This document shows, piece by piece, positions 1-8,117 of a stretch of DNA of 64,000 nucleotides; within the stretch, counting starts at the first letter, position 1; each line of letters begins with the position of its first letter. The stretch is from contig OZ255629.1 in the NCBI GenBank assembly GCA_965276785.1, positions 248,001 to 312,000 of the forward strand. The letters run 5' to 3'. The position numbers and the translations under genes are program-made. Origin of the DNA: LMUY01 sp965276785 (GTDB lineage Bacteria; Pseudomonadota; Alphaproteobacteria; Acetobacterales; Acetobacteraceae). Under the pieces are notes generated by a model. It had not been told where the DNA came from. It ran no database searches and was given only the letters and a program-made list of their open reading frames with translations.

Positions 1-113
1 CAGCGGAATAGCGGCTCCAACATCAACACCAGCGGGTAGCGTTTGCGGCCTGCAAGGTGTTGCTTGACCACGTAGGCGCCCACGCGAACGACCTGTTGCA
101 GCGGAACCGACAT
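1..113 (-). CDS. hpnH: HpnH, adenosyl-hopene transferase (N-terminal part only)
   Basis: The reverse strand encodes the first 37 residues of a protein that runs off the left edge. It begins MSVPLQQVVRVGAYVVKQHL and continues with GRKRYPLVLMLEPLFR, the conserved start of the radical-SAM enzyme HpnH. That enzyme adds a 5'-deoxyadenosyl group to diploptene in C35 hopanoid synthesis. The radical-SAM CxxxCxxC cluster would follow just outside the window. The ATG at 113-111 is the only sensible start. The gene diverges from the secreted protein at 287. Identification rests on this short but distinctive N-terminus. Confidence 0.82.
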   Translation of the reverse strand, partial: MSVPLQQVVRVGAYVVKQHLAGRKRYPLVLMLEPLFR

Positions 114-286
114 GAGGCAGACACTCCTAAGTTAGCCGCGGCGAAACGGGGGCGCCGCAAGACCACAGTCATGTAAGGTGGCCGTCATCCCTGCGCCACC
201 GTGCAGGCGCTATGCAAGGCCCTTGAAAGCTCGCCGGTCCCCCACCAAGACAATCGCGGGCTTTTTAGCCACACAAGGAGGCACTC

Positions 287-928
287 ATGCAGCGTTCCGT
301 AAAAACCGCCCTTGCTGGCGTGGCTGTCGTAGGCGCCGTGGCGCTCGCAACCGGTGCCGCGACCCCGGCGACGGCGCGGGATGACAACAGCCACGCGCTT
401 CTGGTGCAACTTCCGGATGGTGCCCTCGAACAAATTGAATACACTGGGCCTGTCATCCCTCAGGTGACGCTGTCTGGCTCACCCGCCGGCGCAGAGATGC
501 CCTTGGCGGCACCTGGCGCTGACCAGGCCTTTGCCGCCTTCGAGCGGATGGCCGCGCTGATGGACCAGCAAGCGGCCACAATGATGCAGCAAGTGGTGCA
601 GATGCCGGGCTTCCCCGCTGCAGTGCCAGGCCTGCCGCCGGGCGTGAGCGGCTACTCGGTCGTCACCACGGTGAGCAATGGCCATGCTTGCACGCGGTCC
701 ACCGAGGTCCGCTACACCGGCCGCGGCCTGCAACCGCAGACCGTGTCCAGCCTGTCGGGCGATTGCGATGGCGGCTCGCAGACCGGCACGGCGCCCGCCG
801 GCGCGCCCGCTTCCAGCGAGCCGGCAGCCCGAGCGCACACGATCCGCGTGCGGTATGACGCGCCGGCGCTTCGTCATTCCTTGGTGCGCCAAGCGTTCTA
901 CCAGCGGGGCCAGAACCGGGCTGACTAA
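287..928 (+). CDS. secreted protein of unknown function
   Basis: This is a 213-residue protein with a clear Sec signal peptide: MQRSVKTALAGVAVVGAVAL, then a likely cut after an AxA motif near residue 30. A strong ribosome site (AAGGAGG) lies just upstream of the ATG. The mature part is rich in Ala, Gly, Pro and Gln, with a Met/Gln-rich stretch around residues 85-110 and two cysteines (near 134 and 159) that could form one disulfide. The last 40 residues are basic. No family is recognised. It probably acts in the periplasm. It stands alone, divergent from hpnH. Confidence 0.7.
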   Translation: MQRSVKTALAGVAVVGAVALATGAATPATARDDNSHALLVQLPDGALEQIEYTGPVIPQVTLSGSPAGAEMPLAAPGADQAFAAFERMAALMDQQAATMMQQVVQMPGFPAAVPGLPPGVSGYSVVTTVSNGHACTRSTEVRYTGRGLQPQTVSSLSGDCDGGSQTGTAPAGAPASSEPAARAHTIRVRYDAPALRHSLVRQAFYQRGQNRAD

Positions 929-1017
929 GCACGGTCACGACGTCGCTGTTAAGCTGAGCTTAATCGTTCTTGTCTTATGCTGCGTCGGGGACGTGTCACT
1001 AGAAGGAAGCTTGGCGA

Positions 1018-2088
1018 TTGGTGCAGCATAGTGACAGGGTCGTCCGGCCAATCGCGACTGTCCCGTTCCGGATCAAGCTGCCGCAGTTTGCCGCCGCGTC
1101 CGATGCTAAGCATGGATGGCTTGGGCGTCGCCTGCGCCGGGGACTTGCCGAGACGGAGGCCTTGCGTGCGTCCTGCGCTGATGTCGCGGCCGAGCGGGCG
1201 CTATTGCAGCGGGAGTTGGACAGCCGGTCCGCAAGGCATGCCCAGGATCTCGACGTGCTCCGTGATCAGTATGCGAGGCTCTGGGACGCTTTTGAGGAAG
1301 GTGGGCGCTTGGATGGCGCGGCAACCCGGGCTGTTGCCGCAATTAGCACAGGCCTTGGGCAGGTTTCCAGCGCGGTGACCGAGGCACGGGGTGCTGCCGA
1401 GATAACGGCGTCCGGCGTTGCCGTGGCAGTGAGCGCGTCGATGCAACTCTCCGCTTCGGTCGGAGACATAGCGGGACAGGTTGCCAAGAGCGCCGAGAGC
1501 GCGGTGCAGGCAGCCATCGAGAGCAAGCGGACGGACGCCTGGATCGAAGAGCTCGACCAAGCCGCCGGACGAATCGGGCATGTGGTGCGGCTGATCGGCG
1601 ACATAGCCGCACAAACCAACTTGCTGGCCCTGAACGCCACAATCGAGGCCGCACGGGCCGGGGCGGCCGGTCGCGGCTTTGCCGTCGTCGCCGAGGAGGT
1701 GAAGAGCCTGGCCGCGCAGACCGCACTGGCGACCCGGGAAATTGCGGGCCAGATCGCCGCCATGCAATCCGCTGCCCAGGGCAGCATTTCCGCAGTACGC
1801 GACATCTCTAGGCGGATCGATGAGATCAGCGGGTTGGCCGCCGACGTCGCGGTGGCCGTGACGACCCAGCGCGAGGCGGCTGCCGACATCGCGAACAGCG
1901 TCCAAGACGTCGTGCGAGGCACGGGCTTGACCATGGATTCAATCGACAAGGCGGTTGAAGCGGCGACGACGGCGAGCGGCAGCGTCGGAGTGGTCGCCAG
2001 GATCGTCGAAGGCTTGCCGGAACGACGCAGAGAGGTCGGTGCCCTGCTGAGCAGAGCCGATAGCATTTTTCAGGCCCGCGCGCCCTAA
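1018..2088 (+). CDS. cytosolic methyl-accepting chemotaxis-type protein
   Basis: This is a soluble MCP signalling protein of about 356 residues. The highly conserved hairpin tip that contacts CheA/CheW is at about 193-232 (IGDIAAQTNLLALNATIEAA, followed by RAG...GFAVVAEEVKSLA). Long heptad-like helices flank it. No transmembrane segment or HAMP domain is present, and residues 40-95 look like a short coiled coil rather than a known sensor domain. An AAGGAAG ribosome site at 1003-1009 fits a TTG start at 1018 or a GTG at 1021. No chemotaxis genes lie nearby, so its partner array and signal are unknown. Confidence 0.85.
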   Translation: MVQHSDRVVRPIATVPFRIKLPQFAAASDAKHGWLGRRLRRGLAETEALRASCADVAAERALLQRELDSRSARHAQDLDVLRDQYARLWDAFEEGGRLDGAATRAVAAISTGLGQVSSAVTEARGAAEITASGVAVAVSASMQLSASVGDIAGQVAKSAESAVQAAIESKRTDAWIEELDQAAGRIGHVVRLIGDIAAQTNLLALNATIEAARAGAAGRGFAVVAEEVKSLAAQTALATREIAGQIAAMQSAAQGSISAVRDISRRIDEISGLAADVAVAVTTQREAAADIANSVQDVVRGTGLTMDSIDKAVEAATTASGSVGVVARIVEGLPERRREVGALLSRADSIFQARAP

Positions 2089-2167
2089 CCGCGGCAGAAA
2101 GCACTGCTTCAGCCGGCCGCGTGGCGGCGCATTGCTCGCCATTGCGCTTGACCAGCCAGGGGGACAA

Positions 2168-2827
2168 ATGCCGAACGATGCCGACATGCGGGCCGACCGC
2201 GCCACGTTGCGGGAGATGATCGAGGCCTGGGCGGTGTGGCGAGACAGCGGCCAGTGGGACCGGTTGCTCAGCTTGTGGGCCGATGACGGGCTGATGTCGG
2301 CGACTTGGCAGCAGGCGAGCGCGGCGGATTTCGTCGCAGCGTCCCGGGCGGCTTGGGCGCGGGGCGTCGATGTGCAGCATCTCCTCGGCGGCACGGCGAT
2401 CGATTTGGCTGGCGACCGCTCAATCGCACAAACCAAGATGACCATCTCGCAGCGTGCCGAGGTCCATGGCTTGGTGGCCGACGTGACTTGCCACGGTCGC
2501 TTCTTCGATTTTTTCGAGCGTCGGCAGGGAAGCTGGCGGCTGGTGTGGCGCCAGCCTACCTACGAGCGCGACCGGATAGACCCGGTCGATCCTAGCGCCC
2601 GGCTGACCCTCGACCCGGCGCTGCTGAACGCTTTTCCGGTTGGTTACCGTCATTTGGCATATTTGCAGACACAAGCGGGCATGACGGTGAGGCGCGATAT
2701 GCCGGGGCGGACCGGTCCGGGCGTCGAGGCACTTTACCGCCGCAGCGAAACCTGGCTCGCCGGCAAGGCTGGCCATCCGGCCGATGCGGATTACACAAGC
2801 GGGCTGGACGCCAGCGCGTCCGCCTGA
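2168..2827 (+). CDS. NTF2-like / SnoaL-type protein
   Basis: This 219-residue protein resembles the NTF2-like cone fold. An N-terminal helix pair (LREMIEAWAVWRDSGQWDRL) is followed by LWADDG, a central strand region with FFDFFERR, and a WRLVWRQPTYERDRIDPVDP segment. The fold covers roughly residues 10-150; the C-terminal 70 residues are an extension. Members often act as polyketide cyclase- or isomerase-like enzymes or as ligand binders, but no catalytic set can be assigned here. The ATG at 2168 is chosen over 2132 because AGGGGGAC lies at the right distance. It stands alone between the MCP and a Fur-controlled locus. Confidence 0.72.
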   Translation: MPNDADMRADRATLREMIEAWAVWRDSGQWDRLLSLWADDGLMSATWQQASAADFVAASRAAWARGVDVQHLLGGTAIDLAGDRSIAQTKMTISQRAEVHGLVADVTCHGRFFDFFERRQGSWRLVWRQPTYERDRIDPVDPSARLTLDPALLNAFPVGYRHLAYLQTQAGMTVRRDMPGRTGPGVEALYRRSETWLAGKAGHPADADYTSGLDASASA

Positions 2828-2937
2828 CGCCGGCCGCCCAGTTCCGCCGCCTGCAATCCCGCACGCGTCGCGTCGCCGCAGTCGCTATCGGCAGCATGGT
2901 TCGCTTCATTGAGAATGGTTCTTAATAGTATTGCGGT

Positions 2938-2952
2938 TGATAATCATTATCA
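2938..2952 (+). promoter_or_regulatory. Fur box (perfect 7-1-7 palindrome)
   Basis: TGATAATCATTATCA matches the TGATAATNATTATCA Fur consensus at every fixed position. A weaker Fur-like element (TTGAGAATGGTTCTTAATA) lies about 25 bp upstream, near 2909-2928. Both are within 85 bp of the porin-DyP reading frame, so iron repression of that locus is the simplest reading. Confidence 0.75.
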
Positions 2953-2991
2953 TTAAAGGCCTGCAGGCAACTGCAAGAGCGATCAAGCCGC

Positions 2992-4824
2992 ATGCAAGAC
3001 GCCCGTATCCAGATGGGGCGAAATCGGGGCGCAAAGCTTGCGGTCGCAGGCCTAGTCGGCGGCCTGGCCGCTGGCTCCGCGCTCGCAGCGCCACCGCCGC
3101 TGTCGGTCCCAATCAATCCCGAGGCAAATGGCGAGCCTGTCGCGTCGTCCGGCCTCTTGGGCAGCCTCGACCGGACCAACTTTCTGCTGGGCGACCTGTT
3201 CGGGCTTCGGAGCGCGCTCAGCCCCTATGGCATCACCGTTGCGATCCAGGAAACCAGTGAGGTTCTCGGCAACCCAATCGGCGGTGTGCGCCAAGGCGCC
3301 GATTACGATGGCCTCACCCAGGCCGTGCTCCAACTCGACACGCAGCGTGCGTTTGGCTGGCATGGCGGCCTGTTCAACATCTGCGCGCTACAGACCCATG
3401 GCCGCAATCTCAGCGCCGACAACTTGACCAACCTGCAAACCGCCAGCGGCATCGAAGCCGACCGGGCGACGCGGCTATGGGAGTTCTGGTACCAGCAAAA
3501 GTTTCTCGAAGACGACCGGCTGGACATCAAACTCGGCCAGCAGAGTGCCGATCAGGAGTTCATCGTCAACCCGAACGGCGCCTATTTCATCAACACGATG
3601 TTCGGCTGGCCGGGTGGTGCCTTCCTACGACCTGCCAGGGGGCGGCCCCGCCTATCCTCTGGCCGCGCCCGCGATTCGCGTTCGCTACCGGCCGGTGAAC
3701 CAGCTGGCGGTGCTACTCGCCGTGTTCAACGGCAGTCCAGCCGCCACCAACGGGGGCGACTCGCAGCAGGTCAACGCATCCGGCGCGCAATTCCCGGTCA
3801 ATCGCGGCCCGCTGGTGTTCACCGAGCTGCAATACACCTATCCGTCGCTTGGCGGCCTGGTGGAACCAGGCGGGGGCGCGCCGCTCGGCCACACATACAA
3901 GTTGGCCGCATGGTTTGGCGCGGAGAACGTCAGCGATGTGCGTTACGACAACACCGGCGTTTCGCTGGCCGCACACAGCAGCACCGGGCTGCCGCGCCAG
4001 CACTTCGGCGACTACTCGATCTACGCCGTCGCCGACCAGGTGGTGCCGGAACGCACGTGGGGAGACTTCTCCGTCCAGGCCTGCGGCGACAATCCGCAGG
4101 CGGTGATGCATGCGGTGCGGCAGTTCATGTGGCTGGCCAGCGGCGTGGCGGCGGTTCGCTGGGTGCAAACCGGGTTCTTGCCCGGCTATGCTCCGAACGC
4201 GACCCCGCGCAACCTGATGGGCTTCAAAGACAGCACGGCAAACGTGAACGTCTCCAACCCGCAAACGCTCGACCGCTTTGTATGGGTGCAGGACGAGGGC
4301 GGCACTTGGATGAAAGGCGGCTCCTACGTGGTGGCTCGAGCCATCCGCATGGCACTCGAGCATTGGGACCAGATGAAGCTCGCCTTTCAGGAGCAGACGG
4401 TTGGCCGCGAGAAAGCCTCGGGGGCGCCGCTCGGCGGCAGTCGGGAGTTCGACGCACCGACTTCGAGGCCCAGGATGCGGACGGCAACCAGATCGTCGTC
4501 GAGACCGCGCACATACGGCTGGCGGCGCCCGTGAACAACGATGGCGCGCAAATCCTGCGGCGCGGCTACTTCTACGACAACGGCGTCAGCATGGTTGCCG
4601 AGCGCTGGCCGCCGTGGCGCCACGCCCTGGAGATGGATGCTGGATTGCTGTTCATCTGCTACCAGCGCGACCCGCGCACCGGGTTCATCAAGATCTTCGA
4701 CCGGATGGCGAAGTTCGACATGCTGAACCAATTCGTGACGCATGTCGGCGGCGGCCTGTTCGCCTGCCCGCGCGGCGTTCTGGACGGAGAGTATCTAGCG
4801 CAGGACCTGTTTGAGGCGGTCTAG
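2992..4824 (+). pseudogene. chimeric remnant: OprB-type porin front joined to EfeB/DyP peroxidase back, two frameshifts
   Basis: Residues 1-40 are a signal peptide. The sequence then follows an OprB-family porin: LWEFWYQQKFLEDD, LDIKLGQQSADQEF, and, after a shift, FGWPVVPSYDLPGGGPAYPL and YSIYAVADQVV. At about 4041-4046 the sequence changes abruptly to the C-terminal half of a DyP/EfeB deferrochelatase: GDFSVQACGDNPQAVMHAVR, TPRNLMGFKDSTAN, SGAPLGG, RLAAPVNNDGAQILRRGY. An extra G near 3612-3614 and a missing base near 4457-4460 move the middle segment out of frame and back again. The nominal frame stays open for 610 codons, but its centre is nonsense. The DyP motif GxxDG reads GFKDS here. The gene lies under a Fur box, which suits an ancestral porin-efe iron-uptake operon that has suffered a deletion. 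It is probably non-functional. Confidence 0.8.
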
Positions 4825-4834
4825 CGCTGACAAA

Positions 4835-5152
4835 TCAGTCCACGACGATGTCGAGCAGGGGGGCATGCTGCTGGGTGCCGAACGTATCGCGCTCGCCGAC
4901 GCTGCCTTGGGCCCAAGCCCGGCGCAACGTCAGCTTGAACGCCATCGCCGGGTCGAAGAACATGCAGGCGATGACGTCCTCGGGCGGGACGTTGTAGAGC
5001 AGCGCCAGCTTCGCTTGGTCCAAGGCACCGCTCGCCTTGACCTGTTGATAGGTGTCCTCGTCGTCAAAGATTACGTCGAAGGTGATCTCGAACGGGCCGG
5101 AGTTCTTGCTGCGAATGACCTTGGCCAGGTCTTTCAGGCGCGCGTTGCGCAT
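4835..5152 (-). CDS. DUF4387 family protein
   Basis: This 105-residue protein has the features of DUF4387: LAKVIRSKNSGPFEITFDVI, FDDEDTYQQVK, YNVPPEDV and FFDPAMAFKLTLRR. The family is regularly found beside, or fused to, AtuA/DUF1446 proteins, and here its ATG lies one base after the AtuA stop codon. The pair is therefore almost certainly co-translated and probably forms a complex. No catalytic mechanism is established for the family, and a role in catabolism of branched or terpenoid acids is inferred only from the company it keeps. Confidence 0.88.
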   Translation of the reverse strand: MRNARLKDLAKVIRSKNSGPFEITFDVIFDDEDTYQQVKASGALDQAKLALLYNVPPEDVIACMFFDPAMAFKLTLRRAWAQGSVGERDTFGTQQHAPLLDIVVD

Positions 5153-5153
5153 G

Positions 5154-6524
5154 TCAGATCTCCAACAGGCGGATGGGGAACAGCTCCTCGGGCGATTCCA
5201 CTTCCATCAGGTGATAGATATTGAAGCGGCAGACGGGGCCGATCGGGTTTTCCGGCGGGTTCAAGGGAATCGCGAAATTGCCCCCCGTCGCCAGTTGGCC
5301 CGGGTAAGGGAGATGCAGCACAATGATGCGTGCCTGGCTGCAAATCGCGTTAGCCTGGTCCTGCGTGGCCGCCGTGACCTCGCCCATCAGCCCGATCTCG
5401 TGCGGGATCTCGTGCCGCTTCGGCTCCAGCGGCCCCATCACGGCATCGCGGCCATAGACGTGAAAGTGCATCGTCGCCTCGCCGGTTCCTAGCTCGGGGA
5501 AGAAGCCGACCATCCGCCTGCGCACCTCGTCGAGGTAGTTGTCGAGCTGTCCCAGCAGGATCGGGTCGCGGATGCCGCCGATGAAGATCGTGCGGTGGCC
5601 GACGATGTCTGCGCCTTCGAGCTTGACGCTGTAGCGCTCCGACGGGTGGAACACGCTGCCGCTGACCCGGACGCGACGATTGTCCAGCGCTTCGTAGCGG
5701 GAGCCGCGCAGGTCCAGCACACCGCCGGGCCCGGATAGCAGGTCGGGACGGGTCTTCTCGTAGAGCGTGTGGGCCGCCACCGAGGCGGGCGTGCATCGTT
5801 CCGCCGGGTTCATCGGCTCCAGGTCGAAGCTGTCGCGGCGGACCTTCGCCAGGATCACCCGGCCTTTGGGTTCCGCGCACACCGCCCCGCATTCGACGAT
5901 CTTGCCCATGTGCCAGTAAACGCCGGGGTCAATGCCGTGCAGCATGCAGAGGCCGGCATAGGGCGCTGGGTCATAGGCACGGCCGCTGACGATAATATCC
6001 ACATCCGGATGCTCGCGTAGCACGCGGGCGAATGGCTCGGCTCCCATCTGCGCCACGACGTTCACCGCGTCGTCGATGGCCTGGTGAGTCAGCTCGCCCG
6101 ATGGTCCGCATTCGGTAATTCGCCCGGCCGCCAGCCGCTCGTGAATGACGGCGCGGTCGATGTCGGCATAGATGGCCGCCACCTTGAAGCGGTAGCCCTT
6201 GGCCGCGGAGATGTCGCGGATCATCTCGATCATGTCGTCTACGTGCCGGTTGATACCTGGCCCCCCGGCGGAGCTGATCACCACCGGAATGCGGCGCTCG
6301 CTGGCTGCCTGCAGCACCAGGGCCAAGTCGCGCATGTAGCCCCGGCGGTCCACGATCATCTTGCCCAAGCCCAGCAGATAGGGGCCGGGGTCGGTCGAGC
6401 CGGCGTCTACGATAATTGCGTTCGGGCCATGCTCTACGCCGCGCCAAAAATGGTCCGCGGGGATGCCATAGCCGAGGATACCGGCTGGCGTGAGGATCGT
6501 CAGCTCTTCCGTTTGCCCGCTCAT
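5154..6524 (-). CDS. AtuA-family (DUF1446) protein
   Basis: This 456-residue protein matches the acyclic-terpene-utilisation AtuA family. It has ILTPAGILGYGIP at the N-terminus, then DAGSTDPGPYLLG, SSAGGPGINRHVDDM, SGRAYDPAPYAGLCM, HMGKIVECGAVCAEP and a C-terminal FHVYGRDAVMGPLEP block. AtuA is needed for citronellol/geraniol breakdown in pseudomonads, but this wider family appears in many acid-catabolic clusters, so the substrate is unknown. A GGAGGG ribosome site precedes the ATG. The gene is divergent from the LLM monooxygenase at 6716, with a palindrome between them, and heads a two-gene operon with the DUF4387 gene. Confidence 0.87.
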   Translation of the reverse strand: MSGQTEELTILTPAGILGYGIPADHFWRGVEHGPNAIIVDAGSTDPGPYLLGLGKMIVDRRGYMRDLALVLQAASERRIPVVISSAGGPGINRHVDDMIEMIRDISAAKGYRFKVAAIYADIDRAVIHERLAAGRITECGPSGELTHQAIDDAVNVVAQMGAEPFARVLREHPDVDIIVSGRAYDPAPYAGLCMLHGIDPGVYWHMGKIVECGAVCAEPKGRVILAKVRRDSFDLEPMNPAERCTPASVAAHTLYEKTRPDLLSGPGGVLDLRGSRYEALDNRRVRVSGSVFHPSERYSVKLEGADIVGHRTIFIGGIRDPILLGQLDNYLDEVRRRMVGFFPELGTGEATMHFHVYGRDAVMGPLEPKRHEIPHEIGLMGEVTAATQDQANAICSQARIIVLHLPYPGQLATGGNFAIPLNPPENPIGPVCRFNIYHLMEVESPEELFPIRLLEI

Positions 6525-6668
6525 CGCGCCCTCCAGCGCGCCCGCTTCATCGACGCGAGCGCCTTTACGAGCGAGTTATGGTCCGCTCACCCCATCGCGC
6601 CCAATCGATAACCGCTGTGACAGGATAGCGGAAATCGAATTGTCTCCTTCGCCAATCAACCGGCTATG

Positions 6669-6687
6669 TACGGGAAATCAACCCGTA
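6669..6687. promoter_or_regulatory. inverted repeat, candidate operator
   Basis: TACGGG-AAATCAA-CCCGTA is a perfect 6-7-6 palindrome. It lies 29 bp before the LLM monooxygenase start, in the divergent interval between atuA-like and monooxygenase genes. The size and position suit a dimeric regulator, for example of LysR or GntR type, but none is adjacent. The nearest LysR gene is at 15218. Confidence 0.4.
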
Positions 6688-6715
6688 TTTCGCGGCAAAC
6701 GGCAGGAGCAACGTC

Positions 6716-8095
6716 ATGGCCCGGGATTTGCGCAAAGGAGGCATGGCGATGATCGCCTTCCTCCAGGCTCAGAACTGCAGCAACTTCCCCGGTTCGTGGC
6801 GGCACCCGGCCGGGATGCCGGATTTCTTGTCGGCCAAATACTACCAGCGTATCGCCCGCACGCTGGAGGAGAGCAAGTTCCACCTCGCCTTTTTCGACGA
6901 CCGGCTTGCCATGCCGGACTTCAGCGGCGACTACGACATGGCAGTGCGCTATGGCGTTCGCACGGTCAAGATGGACCTCATCCCACTGCTCACCGCGATG
7001 GGCATGGCGACCAGCCGCATCGGTTTGGGCGGCACCTACTCCACCACCTACTACGAGCCGTTCCACGTGGCCCGCCTGTTCGCCACGCTGGACCTGATGA
7101 TCGAAGGCCGTGCGGCGTGGAACGTGGTCACGTCGCTGAACGACTCCGAGGCCGCCAATTTCGGCCAGGACGAACACCTGGAGCACGACCTGCGCTACGA
7201 CCGCGCGGACGAGTTCATCGCGGTCGTCATGGGCCATTGGGCGACCTGGGCGGACGACGCCATTGTCGCCGACAAAAGCACGGGGTTCTTCGCCGACCCG
7301 GCCAAGGTCCGTGCGCTGAATCATGCCGGCAAGTGGTTCAAGTCCCGCGGGCCGTTCACCGTGCCGCGTTCGCCGCAGGGGCATCCTGTCATCATGCAGG
7401 CCGGGCAGAGCGGCCGTGGACTGGCGTTCGCGGGGCGCTGGGGTGAGCTGATCTTCGCGTCCATCAAGGCCAAGGAGCCCGGCCAGAAACAATATCGCGA
7501 GCTCAAGGATGCCGTGGCAAACGCCGGCCGCGACCCAAGCCAAGTCAAGCTGGCACCGGCGATCTACGCCATCGTCGGCGAAACCCGCACCATCGCGGAG
7601 GAGAAGCGCGCACTGGCCGAATCGCTCTCCGTGCCCGAGGACAGCCTGACGCTGATCTCGGAAGTGACCAACTTCGATTTCAGCTCCGTGCCACTCAAGC
7701 AGCCGCTCAGCGATGCCGAGATGGCCAAGGTCGGCGGCCACCTCGGCCTCAAGGCCCGCGTGGTGGAGCGCAGCGGCAAGTCCAACCCGACGCCGCAGGA
7801 ATTCATCGATTGGAGCAAGCGGGGCACGATCAACGAGAGCCAGGTGTTCTGCGGCACTGCGGCCGATGTGGCCGATCAGCTTGAGGATTGGTTCATGAGC
7901 GAGGTCTGCGACGGCTTCGTCCTCTCCGCCACCCACCGCCCCGGCGCCTACGAGGATTTCGGCCGCCTGGTGGTGCCGGAGCTGCAACGCCGCGGGCTGT
8001 TCCACCTCGACTATGCCGGCGCCACGTTACGGGAGAATCTCGGCCTGAACCGGCCAATCGTCACGCGGGCGGGCTTGTCGAATGCCGCCGAGTAG
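6716..8095 (+). CDS. LLM-class FMNH2-dependent monooxygenase (NtaA/SnaA/DszA-like)
   Basis: This 459-residue protein matches the bacterial luciferase-like NtaA/SnaA/SoxA group: GSWRHPAGMPDF near 23, ARTLEESKFHLAFFDDRLA, GLGGTYSTTYYEPFHVAR, GRAAWNVVTSLNDSEAANFG, PVIMQAGQSGRGLAFA and a C-terminal PELQRRGLF. The family uses FMNH2 and O2 to cleave or hydroxylate substrates and needs a separate flavin reductase. A C1-type reductase is encoded at 14069-15022 in the same region. Length is typical. AGGAG lies about 8 bases before the ATG. It is followed by, and translationally close to, the MmgE/PrpD gene. Confidence 0.9.
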   Translation: MARDLRKGGMAMIAFLQAQNCSNFPGSWRHPAGMPDFLSAKYYQRIARTLEESKFHLAFFDDRLAMPDFSGDYDMAVRYGVRTVKMDLIPLLTAMGMATSRIGLGGTYSTTYYEPFHVARLFATLDLMIEGRAAWNVVTSLNDSEAANFGQDEHLEHDLRYDRADEFIAVVMGHWATWADDAIVADKSTGFFADPAKVRALNHAGKWFKSRGPFTVPRSPQGHPVIMQAGQSGRGLAFAGRWGELIFASIKAKEPGQKQYRELKDAVANAGRDPSQVKLAPAIYAIVGETRTIAEEKRALAESLSVPEDSLTLISEVTNFDFSSVPLKQPLSDAEMAKVGGHLGLKARVVERSGKSNPTPQEFIDWSKRGTINESQVFCGTAADVADQLEDWFMSEVCDGFVLSATHRPGAYEDFGRLVVPELQRRGLFHLDYAGATLRENLGLNRPIVTRAGLSNAAE

Positions 8096-8117
8096 CAGCA
8101 GCGACCAGGAGCCCTCC

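Noticed and set aside
6656..8005. 449-codon minus-strand frame opposite the LLM monooxygenase
   Set aside because: Antisense reading of a coding gene with third-position GC bias; no recognisable domain.
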